Assembly: GCA_013396655.1 (NCBI GenBank)
Contig: WBMV01005965.1
Location: 870,193 to 934,192, forward strand
Source of the DNA: Campylorhamphus procurvoides
Lineage: Eukaryota > Chordata > Aves > Passeriformes > Dendrocolaptidae
Length of the DNA stretch: 64,000 nucleotides
Direction of reading: 5' to 3'
Shown here: piece by piece, positions 41,701-53,758 of the stretch
Layout: each line of letters opens with the position of its first letter
Position numbering within the stretch: position 1 is the stretch's first letter
Program-made: the position numbers and the translations under genes
The notes under the pieces: model-generated
Seen by the model: only the letters and a program-made list of their open reading frames with translations
The model's database searches: none
What the model was told of the DNA's origin: nothing

Positions 41701-43339
41701 TTTCTCTTTCAGTGACTACAGGGTCTGGAAGGAACTAGTATTCTTGAAAACTATGTGAACAGTTCTACCAAATACTGAATAGTCACCTCTACAATCTAGT
41801 GATGGTACAAAATGATCCAATTAAGAGGTTTTTGAAACAATGAATAATTTGCGTATTGTTGTACCCAACAGGAGTCATTGGGTTTTAAGCATGATTAAAA
41901 AAGAATTTAAACAGAATAGGAAAAATCATTGTTACCAAAAATCAACTGTATGAAAGATTCTGAAACAGATATTCAACCAAGACCAAATATTTATGACTGG
42001 AAAGGAGAACTAGACAGTTTTTGTTTGCATCAGTTCTTTGCTTGCCACAGAAGGTGACTAGAAACTGGATTTCATGGATTTTAGGTCCAGTGTAGCACAG
42101 CAAAATATATATGTATTTAAAATTACAACACAACCTCCCAAATCCTTCTTTTCAGAATTCAGCATATATGTTCTATAGATTTTGATTTAGTTGCATTTCA
42201 GCATTTCTCCTTATTTGGTACAGTAAGCAGTCACAAAAAGATATGGTTTCCAGTGTCTGCAGGTGAGTTTTATTATTGCTATGGGATGAGACAGTAAGTA
42301 CCTAAGCAAAATATTTCTGTAATATGTTTCCTCACAGAGCTTCAGAAAACAGTTTTATTTTTAATTATGTAAGTAACTGAACCATGGTAGATATAAGTTT
42401 GGTGCTCTAGCAAGGACACCATAAGTACTGTTAATGTCTTGATTTATTCCTAGTGTGTGATTCAGGGCTCCAATTAAGGAACTCTGCTACTCCTTTATAA
42501 TAACTATTGTTTTTCAATAAATGAATCTATTTCTTTATGGTTTACAATTGTGTTAGTGATGATTTTCTTAAAATTATATTAGTGAAACAGACAATTGAAT
42601 GTTGGATATTTACTATATATCATTTCCCAGATAGCATATCTGCAACAGTTAAGTGCTTGTTGTGACTGGAATGTAATCTCAGTGGTTTTGGTTCTGTTAC
42701 CTCCATGGAGCTTTCACTTCTTAATGGCAACAGAGACTAATCTTGAGTTAAGAGCCAAACATTTTTTCCTCTGCAATACTGCAGTGGTGTTTAGATTTGT
42801 GGCTTTTAATGTCAAAAGGAAATTATAGCTCATGCATGCCTTTCCAGGCAGAACAGCTCATGTAGAGGACATTAGAATGACTTAAAGGAAGTCTGGAATA
42901 AACTCATCGTAATTATAAAGAAAAACAAATCCTTTAACCTGTGTAATTATTCTATATTAAAGAAATTAATTATTAACTGTGAAATCTGTGGGCCTGAGTT
43001 TATGCTGGCCTGTGAAATAATGGTGGGAAAAAGTAGCCTAGTTAGAGCTTTCTCTTGAGTATGGTAGGGAACATCTATTTTTTACCCTTAGTTATCTGCC
43101 CTGGCACATGCACAAGGTTATTTCTGCTTATGTACAGTGTTTAATGCCTGTCCTTCTGACTCTGTCACCGAGCGCAGGAGTAGAAACAATATTCTGTCAC
43201 TTACTTGACACCACACACATCACAAAAGCTGTGAGAAGTATCCCAAGGTAAACCCCAAGTGTATAACTCTCAAAACTATGGCCTGATTTTTTTCTTAACA
43301 ATCATGAACAAAAAATACAGTAGTAAACCACTTTGCACA

Positions 43340-43582
43340 CAATTTTTGACTGAAAAAAGATAAATTAGATTTGTCATCCAGAGGGTGGTTGAGCACTGGA
43401 ACAAGCTCCCCAGGGAAGTGGTCACAGCACCAAGCCTTAAACCTTAAACCAGAGTTTAAGAAGTGTTTGGACAATGCTCTGAGGCATGTGATGGGATTCT
43501 TGGGGTTGTCCTGTACAGGGCCAGGAGTTGGACTTTGATGATCCTTGTGGGTCCCTTCCAACTCAGGGTATTCTATATGATT
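43340..43582 (+). mobile_element. CR1 LINE fragment (sense orientation)
   Basis: The plus strand reads the CR1 3' region directly: gagggtggttgagcactgga, caagctccccagggaagtgg, ttggactttgatgatccttg and gggtcccttccaactc, ending in ggtattctatatgat, a worn form of the terminal octamer repeat. It is about 240 bp and 5'-truncated. Inside it, 43432-43449 carries a small tandem gain (gccttaaaccttaaacc). Confidence 0.93.
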
Positions 43583-46500
43583 TGTTCACAATGAACAGCT
43601 TGCCCAGTAACACTTGTAATCCTGTACTTGTGTTGTAATAATCACAGTTCAAATAAGATATTTGCATTATGACTACATATGGATCCAAGTTTGAAGTTTT
43701 AAGTACTCGGTGGTGTTCTGTGTCTTGTGTAAATATTCAAATCTTGGGCTTTATGTTATGATATACTTGAAAAAGTGTACTAGAAATGGCAGATGAAAAG
43801 TAAAAATTAAGATATTAATCTAATGATACTGTGCTTCACAGGTTTAATATTTTTAATGGGAAGACCTTAAAAGTTTCCTCCTTCACTTTCTCTGCTTCCT
43901 CCTTTTTTTCTCCTTTTATTCTGGCAGCTTCTTCAGGCTACTACATCATCACTTCCCATAATATTTATGAGAAAAATGCACTTCAACTGCTAGCAAAGGG
44001 GAATTGAATTGGAGAATGGTCAATCCAAGTGAGTTTTGCACTGATTATCAAATTCTTTTATCACTATTTTATAAGCATTTTAAGTAATGTATTTCCCCAT
44101 GGAAGAATATTCTTTTCATTGTCTCTGAAGAAAAAAGAATTAGTTCCTTCTCCAGACCCTGCCAAAAACTTTGACCTTTGGTAACTAGTCTCTGACTAAT
44201 ACCTGTAATGCATCCTAGAAGAAATTTCATACCGTTCCCAGTGTTTGTGTTGTCCACCTTCATTCCTCCTGTCTACAAGTGGTTGTCTCAGTAGCCAAGG
44301 AAAAAACTCTTCTTCATCTCTAGATAACAAAATGCAAGTCTACTGTATCACTGCAATTTCATTTTTTGAAAATGAAAGTGTGAAAACTCTGCCTTCTCAA
44401 ACAAGGTTCTTTTGAGGCAGACAAATCTCTTAACAATTATTTGCATTTCTCAAGTTTCAGAGTAGTGCCATGGCTACTAAAATTTCTCCCAGAAAACTGC
44501 CTGTTGCTTTAGAAACAGTTGTTAAATATCACAAAAAGGAACTTCACGGCAAAGATTGTCATCATAGGGACAGGGAATGAAGTTTTGCTGGTTTTATAAG
44601 TTAACTGGAAAATTATACAGTGGATTGCTGGATATCAGTAAGAAGGATGGATTTTCTCATCTTTATTCCAGGGAGTTATTTAGGTCCTCCAATATTAATT
44701 CATTCAGAATAAAATGGAATATCTAGACATTTACTTGAAAAGATTTTGAAAAAACCTTGAAAAGCTGATTATATGTAACTATTTCCAGCACTGATTTTAT
44801 GGTTAGTATAAATTATCAACAAAATTAGAATTCCCTTTCTATTGCTTCCTTTTCATTGGCTAAACACTAGATGGAATGTATGTTACAAGAACACAAGCTG
44901 AAGAAAGCATCTAACACATCTCTATTTACCACTAAAAGTGAGAGAAATGGATATATCCTTATATACCTTATAGTCATACAGTACATGTACATAATTACAT
45001 AATGACATAACCTGTTACAAGACTGAGAAAAACAGGAAATACTATTTGGAGGATGCTGTTGCATGTTCTCTTTTAATTTCAACCAGCATGACATAGAGAC
45101 ATAATGTATTAACAGGCCCAAAATGACCAAAGGGGGAAAAAAGCTTCAAAAAACTATTTCTTCTTTTGTGTCTCCCCACAGCTTCCAGTGAATTTATCAG
45201 TCAGTGCATTAGAAAAGGATTAAAAGAGCAATAAAATCTCAGAAGAGACAAGAACGTGAAAAGACAAGCAAACTATTTTCCCCAAAAATATAAGCCACAA
45301 GATCCATACCTCCTCTTTAATGTTAATCATCCCATACAATAATGAAGAGACAAATGAAAACCTTTGACCTTTGCCAGGAATGATGCTTCAGACAGTGATG
45401 GTTTCTTGCTCTTGGGTGAGAAGTGCAGATTTCCAGACTTTGGCACAGCCAGATTCCAGACTACACTTAGACATGAGCTCAGAAGCTGCAGAACAGAAGT
45501 TTTCATAAAAGAAGAAAAACTTTGCTGTCTAGATTTTATTATAACACTGTATTCCTGTGTAAACTCTTACATACATGCCATATATAGAGTACAGAACATA
45601 CACCTAATGACAGACATGCAATTAACACTTATACTGTATTTTACGGATTCCGGATAAACAGCAATTGAAGAAAATTTGAATACATTATTGAACTCCAGGA
45701 TGATCATGACAAGCACATAACTACATGATGTTAAGTACAGTTACATTCACTTAAACTCTGCTAATCTGCAATAAAATCTTTTTTAAAATTCCATGTGGAA
45801 TTGGGTCTACTAATTTTATTCTTCTTTCCAAGTCACAGTTGGGACCTAAACTGGCATAGATTTTACATTGATTCCATTTCATTGACCACAGTGGTGTTGA
45901 TTTATGACATATGATAGGAGATGCTATGTCTCTAGTTTTACACCTTTTGGAATAACATGTTTGCAAGATTGATATCTGGCTGAAAAGTCTGACATGCTGT
46001 AAGAAAGAACAGTGCCAGCAAGAAAGGATAGTATCTGCCCCATTTAATTCCTATTGGCATTATCTTATCCTGTGCTCCCAAGAAGTAAAAATACTGTGGT
46101 AGTATATTCTGCTAGATGAAAACAAAGAAACACCTTGGAGTTCCCTTCATGTTACTAAATACTGAATGTTCACAATATTTGCTATTACTACAGAAAGCAA
46201 ACACTGTTTGCTTTACGTATATTATTACTTTGAGTGTGTGCATACAAACTTATCTACGCATCTTCTTTTAACATCTAATTTAGGTGATTAAAATTTATGA
46301 AATTAAAGTGCTAGAATTCTTATAATAGTGTCCATTTACATTCCCTTCAGAATCCTGCTGCGGTACCTCAGAAGCACTGTCACACTGGTGCTGTTGTACT
46401 GCCTTGCATTACAGCAAGAAAGCTGTTTTTTGGTGAAAATTGCTAAGAGCATGTTATGGATCCTCGTAGTGATTTTGCCTTGATAAACTGGGCTTGCTGG

Positions 46501-49399
46501 AGGAAGAACTCTTGCCATCCAAAGGCAAAATGCACTCAGTAAAGTATCTGTTGCACTGGCAATTACAAATGTGCATGGAGATAGGCAGATTTCAAGGGGG
46601 ATTTTAAGAAGAACATAACAACAGGACAACAAAAGGTCTACAGGAAGCAGCAGGTCACATAATTTTTGGACCACAAATTTGAAAGGCTGCTTCTAGGTCA
46701 TGTGAAAAAGAAGTAGACATACTGCATGCATGTCGTAAGACAATTAGATAGCTAACAAAACATAAGTTAGAGCTGCAAGGAACGACAATTTTCTGGCTAA
46801 GACTTTTTGTTAATTTTCAGAGGCTGTATTAAAACCTTTTAAATTCCCCAATCAGTATGGGATTATTTTGGCAGAAATAGGAACTAGTTTTTTTCTGCAT
46901 TTTTCAGTGAAAAGCACAGTTGTCAGTTAGTGATAAAAATCTTCAGACTTGTGGAAAACAGTGGCCATAATGAGCAAAAAACAGTGGGGAACACAAAGTC
47001 AATTGCTATGGGGTTGACTGGCATTTTGACCTTTGGGACTGGCAGTCCTGGAGCAAGGAGCCTTATTCTTCTGCATTCACACAAAATATGCAATTCCACT
47101 GAATTCCACCTGAAATATCAGCCATGGAGGATGTTTATTTAGTTTTACCACTAGGTCATCTAAAGAAACAAGTCTGTGACTTTTGCATTATTTCCTGTTA
47201 CGATAGAAATGATGTTATTTCCACTTAAAACTGATCAGTTGTTTTAAATTATTCAATGCAATTAACCATAGCCACTGATTAAAACCTCATATTAGCCAAA
47301 ATGCATTCCTTTTAAAAAACACCACCAATTCAATTTTGAAAACATTCCTGACTTTTTCCCCATGGGTAGAGTAACCCTGTGTGTTTGGCGTCAAAAGGGA
47401 GAGGCACATCTATTGCAATTGATCGGTGCAGGCAGGTAACACAGAGGAAGTCAAAGCTGTGTCCATCAGAAATTAGATTGTTCAGGTGCTTTTGTGACTG
47501 TGCTGACTTTACATTCTGTGGATATTTTATAACTGTATTTAATATGTATTTTGCACGTATGTAAATATAATATTCTGCATACTGCACATATGAATATTTG
47601 TCCTTGATGAATAAGTAAACACAAAGCTATGCTTCCATCTACATTCAGCCTTTATCACCCTGTTCAGAAAGTTTCCAGAAGAATCTATTACCTTTATTAC
47701 TTTTAGCTTTGCTTCCTAAGCAAATTACCTAATGTAGCCAAGTGTGGTGTGTGTATCTCTGTTATTGCATAATATCTTTGGAAAATTCCAACATTTTAAC
47801 TGAGGACTAATGGGATAATACATGATCCTACCCATTTCATTAAAACAGATGCATGGGTAAATAAGACAGCAGATAATATTCTTTGATATCTGAAAAAGTG
47901 CAGCACACATTTCACTCATATTAGACATCAACAAATATGTATGTTAGAGAAATATTGCTGCCCTAGAATGGCAAAGCTTTAGGTGGACTTTTCGTCTTGC
48001 TAAACACCAAGGAGCTCCAAATCTGTAAGGAACCAAGTATCATCAGTTCCACATTCTTGGAACGACTTTCATTATGTCATAATGTGCTGAAAACTGTACA
48101 AAATGTTTCGGGCACTGATGTTATAGTTGACTATTTATAGTTTTTTTCTTTATTTTCTCTATAATGTCCTTGCCTTACATGCAGGAAATAAAACAGGCAT
48201 CTAACCTATTACTCACCTTCAAAGCATTATGGAAGGGATCCTGAATGTTCTATTATCTAGACCTTGCTCCTGTAAACCCATGTGAACTGAGCTTTACAAC
48301 CATATGAAATACACTCACAGACAGTTGTGCTGGACCTGACTTGTGCTGTAAGTGGGATAAAGTGCATTTATATTTTTTTCAGCGCATTTTCATTTTCCAT
48401 TTTTTAAAGTTATCCGAACTCTGGACTTTTCCTCATAATCGGGGTGTGTTTCAAGAAACATTTCATGGTTTAAATAATTGGGGGAAGGGATATTTAAGAG
48501 GTTTGAATGAAGTATGAATGAACAATATGAAAAAATGTATTTAACTATTTTATCATTCTTAGGGAAAAAAAAATCAGTCAGGAGTAAGCTTGAGAGGTAA
48601 AAATCTCTTGAAGTCAGTAGTAACTGAAATCAGGAAATTATAAAGGAAATGCTTAAGCTGCCATAACTCTGGAGTTCATCTGCAGAACCTCTATATTAAA
48701 TACTCATACATCACTTGTTCTACAGGCCTTATGGGTCATGGCTGCTCTTGAAGTTTCCAATCTGTCCGAAGAACAGGTTTCCTCCTGCTGGAAGTAATGA
48801 TAAAATCTCATAGGTGTTTAATAACACTTTTTCATTATGTCCTTGAACAGTGTAAAACTACAGATGAGTATGACTTCTCTAGAAACACTTATCATGTGTT
48901 GTGTTATGCTAGCCACACAGTCTGATGACCAAAATAATTCTGGTTTCATATGTTTACCAGTTTTTGGTCCTTCAGAAGCCTTCTGCAGCCACACATCCCT
49001 CACACATTTTACGCTGTCAATGATCCAGTGTTAATTTTACTCCTTTTTAAGATACTCGTCCTCACCTCATGACCATTGCATCACATTAGCAGAGCCTCTC
49101 CACCATGTATTTGTTTCAGATTGCTGTTGCTGTTAGAAGTCTGGCAGCTCTTGTGTCTTGCCAGACTTTTTTTTGACAGAGGCCAAGCATCCTTCCTGCT
49201 AGGACTTACATGTCCATGGTAAGGTATGGTCTGCACGAATGCTCACGAAAGATCAGGTATTCTACAGCAGCCCTTGGCTTCACCCTATGGTAGCTATCCT
49301 TCAAGGAAATAGTATTTAAAGCCCTACATTCACCCTGGATTAAGCTCACTCACACACCGACTGAAGCCATGTTGTACTTTCCACCTCTTCTCCCCGACA
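43583..49399. other. Intergenic DNA upstream of RYR2; no gene seen
   Basis: About 5.8 kb of AT-rich unique DNA. The only motif I can single out is the MEF2-type site at 48131-48140. Open frames up to 112 codons (minus, 46336-46674) have no recognisable features. Confidence 0.6.
48131..48140. promoter_or_regulatory. Candidate MEF2 binding site upstream of RYR2
   Basis: CTATTTATAG fits the MEF2 consensus YTA(A/T)4TAR exactly. It lies about 1.9 kb before the RYR2 start codon. MEF2 drives many cardiac muscle genes, so a role is plausible, but a 10-bp match in AT-rich DNA may be chance. Confidence 0.3.
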
Positions 49400-49508
49400 G
49401 TACTGCCGGCTGGCAAAAAGCTGGCGCAGAGCCACTTAATTAATACCTCTCCTGAGGTACCACTCAATGCAGCACATCGCGCCGAACTCCTGCGGGACAG
49501 ACGCGCCC

Positions 49509-49531
49509 AGGCAGGCAGGCAGGCAGGCAGG
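49509..49531. repeat. CAGG/GGCA tetranucleotide repeat
   Basis: About five and a half copies of the 4-base unit lie at the upstream edge of the RYR2 CpG island. The tract is short and likely variable in length between individuals. Confidence 0.9.
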
Positions 49532-49617
49532 GCGCCGGCCGCCCTTCCCGGTGCCTCCCGGCGGGGTTGCAGCAGCCGGGGATGGGGCCGTATGAGGTGA
49601 CCGCGATGCGGGCCGGG

Positions 49618-49666
49618 TCAGCAGCATCAGCAGCATCCTCAGCAGCCGCCGCCGCCGCCCGCGGCG
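49618..49666. repeat. GCA/GCC trinucleotide-rich tract
   Basis: Interrupted cagcatcagcagcatcctca is followed by several gcc units. It lies about 0.4 kb before the RYR2 ATG, so it may be in the promoter or the far 5' UTR. Confidence 0.75.
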
Positions 49667-50070
49667 GAGCCCCCGCCCGGGATCAGCCAGCAAGGGGCGC
49701 TGGGCGGCGCGTTCCGAGTGCGGAGGGAGCGGGCTGCGGATCACCTGCAGCGGCGGGGGGGCCGGGGAGCTCCGCCTCCCCCTCCTCCCCCGGTTAATCG
49801 CATCCCCCCTCCCCCTGGCAGGCACTGGCAGGCGGGCAGCGCTGTGTCAACCTGCTGCTGCTGCGGGCTCTCGGGCACCCGCACCCCGCTCGCAGCCGGG
49901 GCTGGGCTGGGGCTGCCGGCTCCGCCGCCCTCGCACTTGCCCCAGCCCGGGGCGGCGCGGTGTGAGCCTCCTCCTGCTCCTGCCGCCTCCTCCTGCCCGC
50001 GGGGAGCGACCGCCGCCGCCCGCCCGGGCACCGCCAGCAGCGCCCGGGAGAAGGAGAGACGGGGGGAGCC

Positions 50071-50118
50071 ATGGCCGAGGGGGGCGAGGGCGAGGACGAG
50101 ATCCAGTTCCTGCGAACT
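50071..50118 (+). CDS. RYR2: Ryanodine receptor 2 (cardiac calcium release channel), first coding exon, 16 codons
   Basis: RYR2 is the homotetrameric calcium release channel of the sarcoplasmic/endoplasmic reticulum. It releases stored calcium in cardiac muscle and neurons and is nearly 5000 residues long; only the first 16 are here. The exon encodes MAEGGEGEDEIQFLRT and ends in phase 0 at donor GTAAGC (50119). Human RYR2 begins MADGGEGEDEIQFLRT with the same splice point, so just one residue differs (Glu for Asp at position 3). RYR1 and RYR3 also share EDEIQFLRT, but the MA(D/E)GGEGEDE start and the position after MTR fit RYR2. The start has a strong Kozak context (gagccATGg) and no upstream ATG lies between 49800 and 50070. 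The exon precedes the N-terminal inositol-trisphosphate-receptor-like beta-trefoil domain, which starts on exon 2. Confidence 0.95.
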
Positions 50119-53085
50119 GTAAGCTCCGCGCCTGCCTCCTTCCCTGCCTGCCTCCCTGCCCTCCCCTCCGCGCTGGCGTGGGGCAGGGGCCGGGGCTGCG
50201 GCGGAGACGCCCGGACCCCGCCGGGGTGGGAGCCGGGAGAGGGCAGCGGGAGGAGGGTGTGCGGTGTCCCCGCCGCCCCGGGGGCTGCCTTGGGAGCGCT
50301 CCGCAGCCCCGGCCCCGTTACTCCACACCGGGCGCCCTCTGGCCCCGTAGCCACGGGCGATGCCGGGATGCCGGGAGGGAGAGGCGGCGGGGGTACGCGG
50401 GCAGGGTGCGGGGCGGGCAGCCGGGCGGGGGGCGAGCGGAGCCTCCCCAGGAGAACCTCTCGGCAATGCCTTCCCAGCTGCGAGGGTGTTCGCGTACTGC
50501 AGATACTAACCGAGCAGCCGTCCCCAGCGCGAAAGCTGCAATCACACTCCCTTTGCAAAAAATAGACTTGCGGGGAAAAAAAAAAAGCACCTCTCCCACC
50601 CTGTCTCCTCCCCACGTCGGTTCCCACTAACTTGCAGGCGTTCTCCTCGCTGGGCAGAGACTAATACGGCTTTTTGTGGTGTGCGCATCCCTTCGTTACT
50701 TCGATCCAAAGCATGTTACGGCGCTAGAGCGTTTCTTCCCTCAGTTTAATTAATACATCAGGACTGCTGCATCTAATGCTTATCTGGGTTATTTTTCTCC
50801 AAGCATTGCTTTCATTTGCCTTCTCGGCCATCTCCCAAATGCCGTTTATATGCACAATCCTAGCAAGTTTTGCAGATGGGCATCTTTGAATAGTGGTGTA
50901 TACAAACCGTGTCAGTTTGAGGAAAAATTGCTGAGGCATTTGATAAGTAGAGCTGAAAACACTGAGACTGTAGGAGAAAGCTTAACTTCTTTTTCATTTA
51001 GTACAGTCTGATTTAGAAAATGTTCACATTCGATGTCTTGTAAGAAAATACATCTAAAAAGGAGGGGAAAGCAAGCCACACAGTGTACGTGAAGTGTATT
51101 CATGTGCTGTTTGCAGCATTGTGAATCCTGGATCTCAGTCATCTTCTATTTCTATGACAAACCATATGATAATAGATGTATAGCCTGTTATTCCTTTTCT
51201 GTTTGTTTGAGGATTCTTGGAAAATCTGCTTTTACAGAAAATACAGCTGTTACGCAACATTGGCATGAAGATTGGCAACTTTTTTTCCCTGTTAGTGCTA
51301 TGTGACTTCTATTGTAGTGTTGTCTAACACTGAAAGACAAAACAGAAAAATACTTCTGTGAAAGATAATTTGTCATCTCAATTTATGAGGGTTTAATTAA
51401 TAGTACTTCTCCCTGGTAAATATTTTTGGAAGAATTCTACAATGGCAGTCTTACTGCAGGCTTGAATGTTAAGCTTAGCTCGTGTTATCTGAATGCTTAA
51501 TAGGGAAAGTGAAGCAATGAGCATGCTAATACTGCTCAGCACATATACAGTAATGTTAAACTCCAGCACCTGACAGCAGCAGCATGTTATGTAAAACAGC
51601 ACTCCTGATAATGTGTGTCAGGCTTAATACAGATTTGGCAAACCCAATCTTAGATAATACTTAAAAATGTGTAGAATGTTGTACTGGTGGTAAAATGACC
51701 TTGAATATGATAAACTGAGGCTTATCGTATAGTGAAATCGAAGAGACATGAGAAATACTGCTTTCATGTGAAGTTTTGAATCTTTAGTCTGTAGTGGTAT
51801 GTAAGTAGTGATTTTTACTCCTCTCTTCCTTCCACTTTATCTAAGTTACGGACATTACTCAGAAAAGTCAGTTGCTTTAAGATGCCTTTTTTAATGTAGT
51901 CTTCCTTCTGTCTATTCTTAGAAAGCTTGGACTAGTATTCTCTAAAGCTATTAAGTATGTGTAACTTTCTGAATGTCATTGACAGAAAGCACTGGAAAGT
52001 GAGTATTACCTGGTAATTGCTGCAGTTTTTCTTTTTAGTTACTTATTTTTAAAATAGTAATTAGGTACTAATGGGTTCTTAAACATTTCATAAATAAACA
52101 AGAAGTTTTCAAAGAACACCTTAGGCAAGCAGAAAGCATTTGGTACTTTGAATATTTTCGGGATGACATCTGTAGGCCTACTACATGTAAACAGTGCTCT
52201 TTATATTTTCTTCTTTCAAGTAGGCCCTGAAACTTTTTAAAATTGTGGGTTGTCTTCCTGATATTTCAAAATTACTGCAGCGTCTTTAGCATTTACCCTG
52301 GAGTGTAAACATGACATTTTTTAATGTTTAAGGAGACACATGAGATTGTACTCAATTAAAAATGCCTTTTATTTGCATTAAGGTACTACACTGAATTTGT
52401 GTTTGCCACATGTTGATTGATAATTTCTTTTTTCCTTTCCTACTCACGCAGTCCTATATCTCTTCTTTGTTTACTGCTCTTATTTTTTTATAAGGTGGTG
52501 TCATGCGTTATCTCCCACAAATTATACTGCTAGGGTGGATTTCTGTTTCTTTTGGAATAATTTGAGTTTGGTGTGTCACTTCTGAGAAGTGAGCATAACC
52601 TATTAATGCCTCGCATTTCTGGAAGCATCAGTCCTTATGAGGTAACCTTGAACAGACTGGAATTCAGGTCTGTGCTGTGCAGTTGGCCTCAAGGAAAGCT
52701 TCCATAGTCCTGTGAATGACATGTTTCTCCACAGACAGGGATATCCCCCGTTATTTTGCTGAATGGTCCAGGTGGAGATGACCTTTCATTATGTATGGCA
52801 CTTTTTAGGCTTGGCTGTACATTCTGCTGACTCCTCCTCCTGAATGCACACATACTGTGCAAGAAAAGTGAAGAGCAGAAAGTGTCCTGCCCTTGGTTTC
52901 GTTAGTTATGTGTCTAGAGTGAACTTCTTCCCTGTAGAGGCGGGTTTTGCTTTTTTAATATTAAAAAGGACAAAGGTATGTACAAAATAGGCTTTAATCT
53001 TTTAGTCTTTACAGTCAGGAATCTAAAACATTCATAGTTAATATGGAAATTACCTGGGGCTTTTTGTTTGTTTGTTTTAATTATT

Positions 53086-53115
53086 TTTGACCAGAGTGAA
53101 TTTGACCAGAGTGAA
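53086..53115. repeat. Perfect 15-bp tandem duplication
   Basis: The unit tttgaccagagtgaa occurs twice head to tail without mismatch, which suggests a recent slippage-type duplication within RYR2 intron 1. Confidence 0.95.
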
Positions 53116-53728
53116 AATAGTTCCAAGTTTCAGGAGAGAGCAGAAAATGGTTTTGCCTAAATGCGTGATTTCCTTCCATAATGCACACATGCAAGAACTG
53201 TTTTTCACGACACAGAACCCCCATAAGGGAAGGCCTTTGCATGGAGTGGAATGGCAAGCTGGTGAAGCGATTAAACCAGTTGCAAAGTTTCAATGACATA
53301 CTGCCTATATATGTTCCTTATATTCATTAAAGGTGTCCTGAATTTTGGGACAAAAATGCACCTAAAAGTGATGAGAAATGTATAATTTAGCTATTTGATC
53401 TTGTGATGCTCCTGATGGCAGTGTATATGCTTTTCTGGAGCTGTGGAGTTTCTTAAAATAGAGGCAGGTCTTCTTTTAGCTGTTTATGGTAGGAGACACC
53501 ACCAGGACACATTAAAGTAGGGCTGACAGGGTTATGGTCTTTCTCACTGTCTTCTGAGACAGTGAAGACTACCATGCCTGTCAGGAATCAGAGCCATAAT
53601 CAGTGTGAGCAGCACATTTTCCCCAGGTCAGACGGAGTCACCATCATCATCTCTTTTTTTCATACTTTTTTCTTTTTCTTTAAAGATTGAAACAGGGATG
53701 TTTCGTGTTGCACTCTCTTCTAATGCCT

Positions 53729-53758
53729 TTTTTTATTTTTTAATTTTTTTTTTAATTA
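53729..53758. repeat. T-rich low-complexity tract
   Basis: A poly-T stretch with single A interruptions, of the type common in introns. No retroposon body is recognisable next to it. Confidence 0.7.

Larger units (their letters stand above)
24187..43339. other. Intergenic DNA between MTR and RYR2, part 2; no gene seen
   Basis: About 19 kb of mainly unique DNA. There are GC-richer patches at 27.75-28.0, 29.8-30.9 and 37.0-37.35 kb, and simple repeats at 26195-26237 and 29746-29776. The longest frames (154 codons at 29348-29812; 188 codons on minus at 37022-37588) have no domain I know. No tRNA, snRNA or retrocopy could be recognised. Conserved regulatory elements for RYR2 may lie here, but single-sequence reading cannot show them. 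Confidence 0.6.
49400..50740 (+). promoter_or_regulatory. RYR2: CpG island: RYR2 promoter, 5' UTR and first exon
   Basis: GC content and CpG density rise abruptly at about 49.4 kb and fall after about 50.7 kb, with the densest part at 49.47-50.54 kb. GC boxes (gggcgg/ccgccc) are numerous. No convincing TATA box is found within it; a weak tatttaaag lies at 49313-49321, upstream of the island. The transcription start cannot be set exactly and is expected a few hundred bases before 50071. Long open frames on both strands here (up to 277 codons) result from GC-rich sequence lacking stop codons. Confidence 0.85.

Noticed and set aside
43295..43561. 88-codon minus-strand open frame
   Set aside because: It is the antisense reading of the CR1 fragment at about 43340-43582.
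49313..49321. TATTTAAAG as a TATA box for RYR2
   Set aside because: It lies about 750 bases before the ATG and outside the CpG island; a TATA-less CpG promoter within the island is more likely.
49718..50630. Several long open frames on both strands (134 to 277 codons) in the CpG island
   Set aside because: They arise because GC-rich DNA has few stop codons. They are low-complexity Pro/Ala/Arg/Gly, overlap in most frames and surround the genuine 16-codon RYR2 exon.
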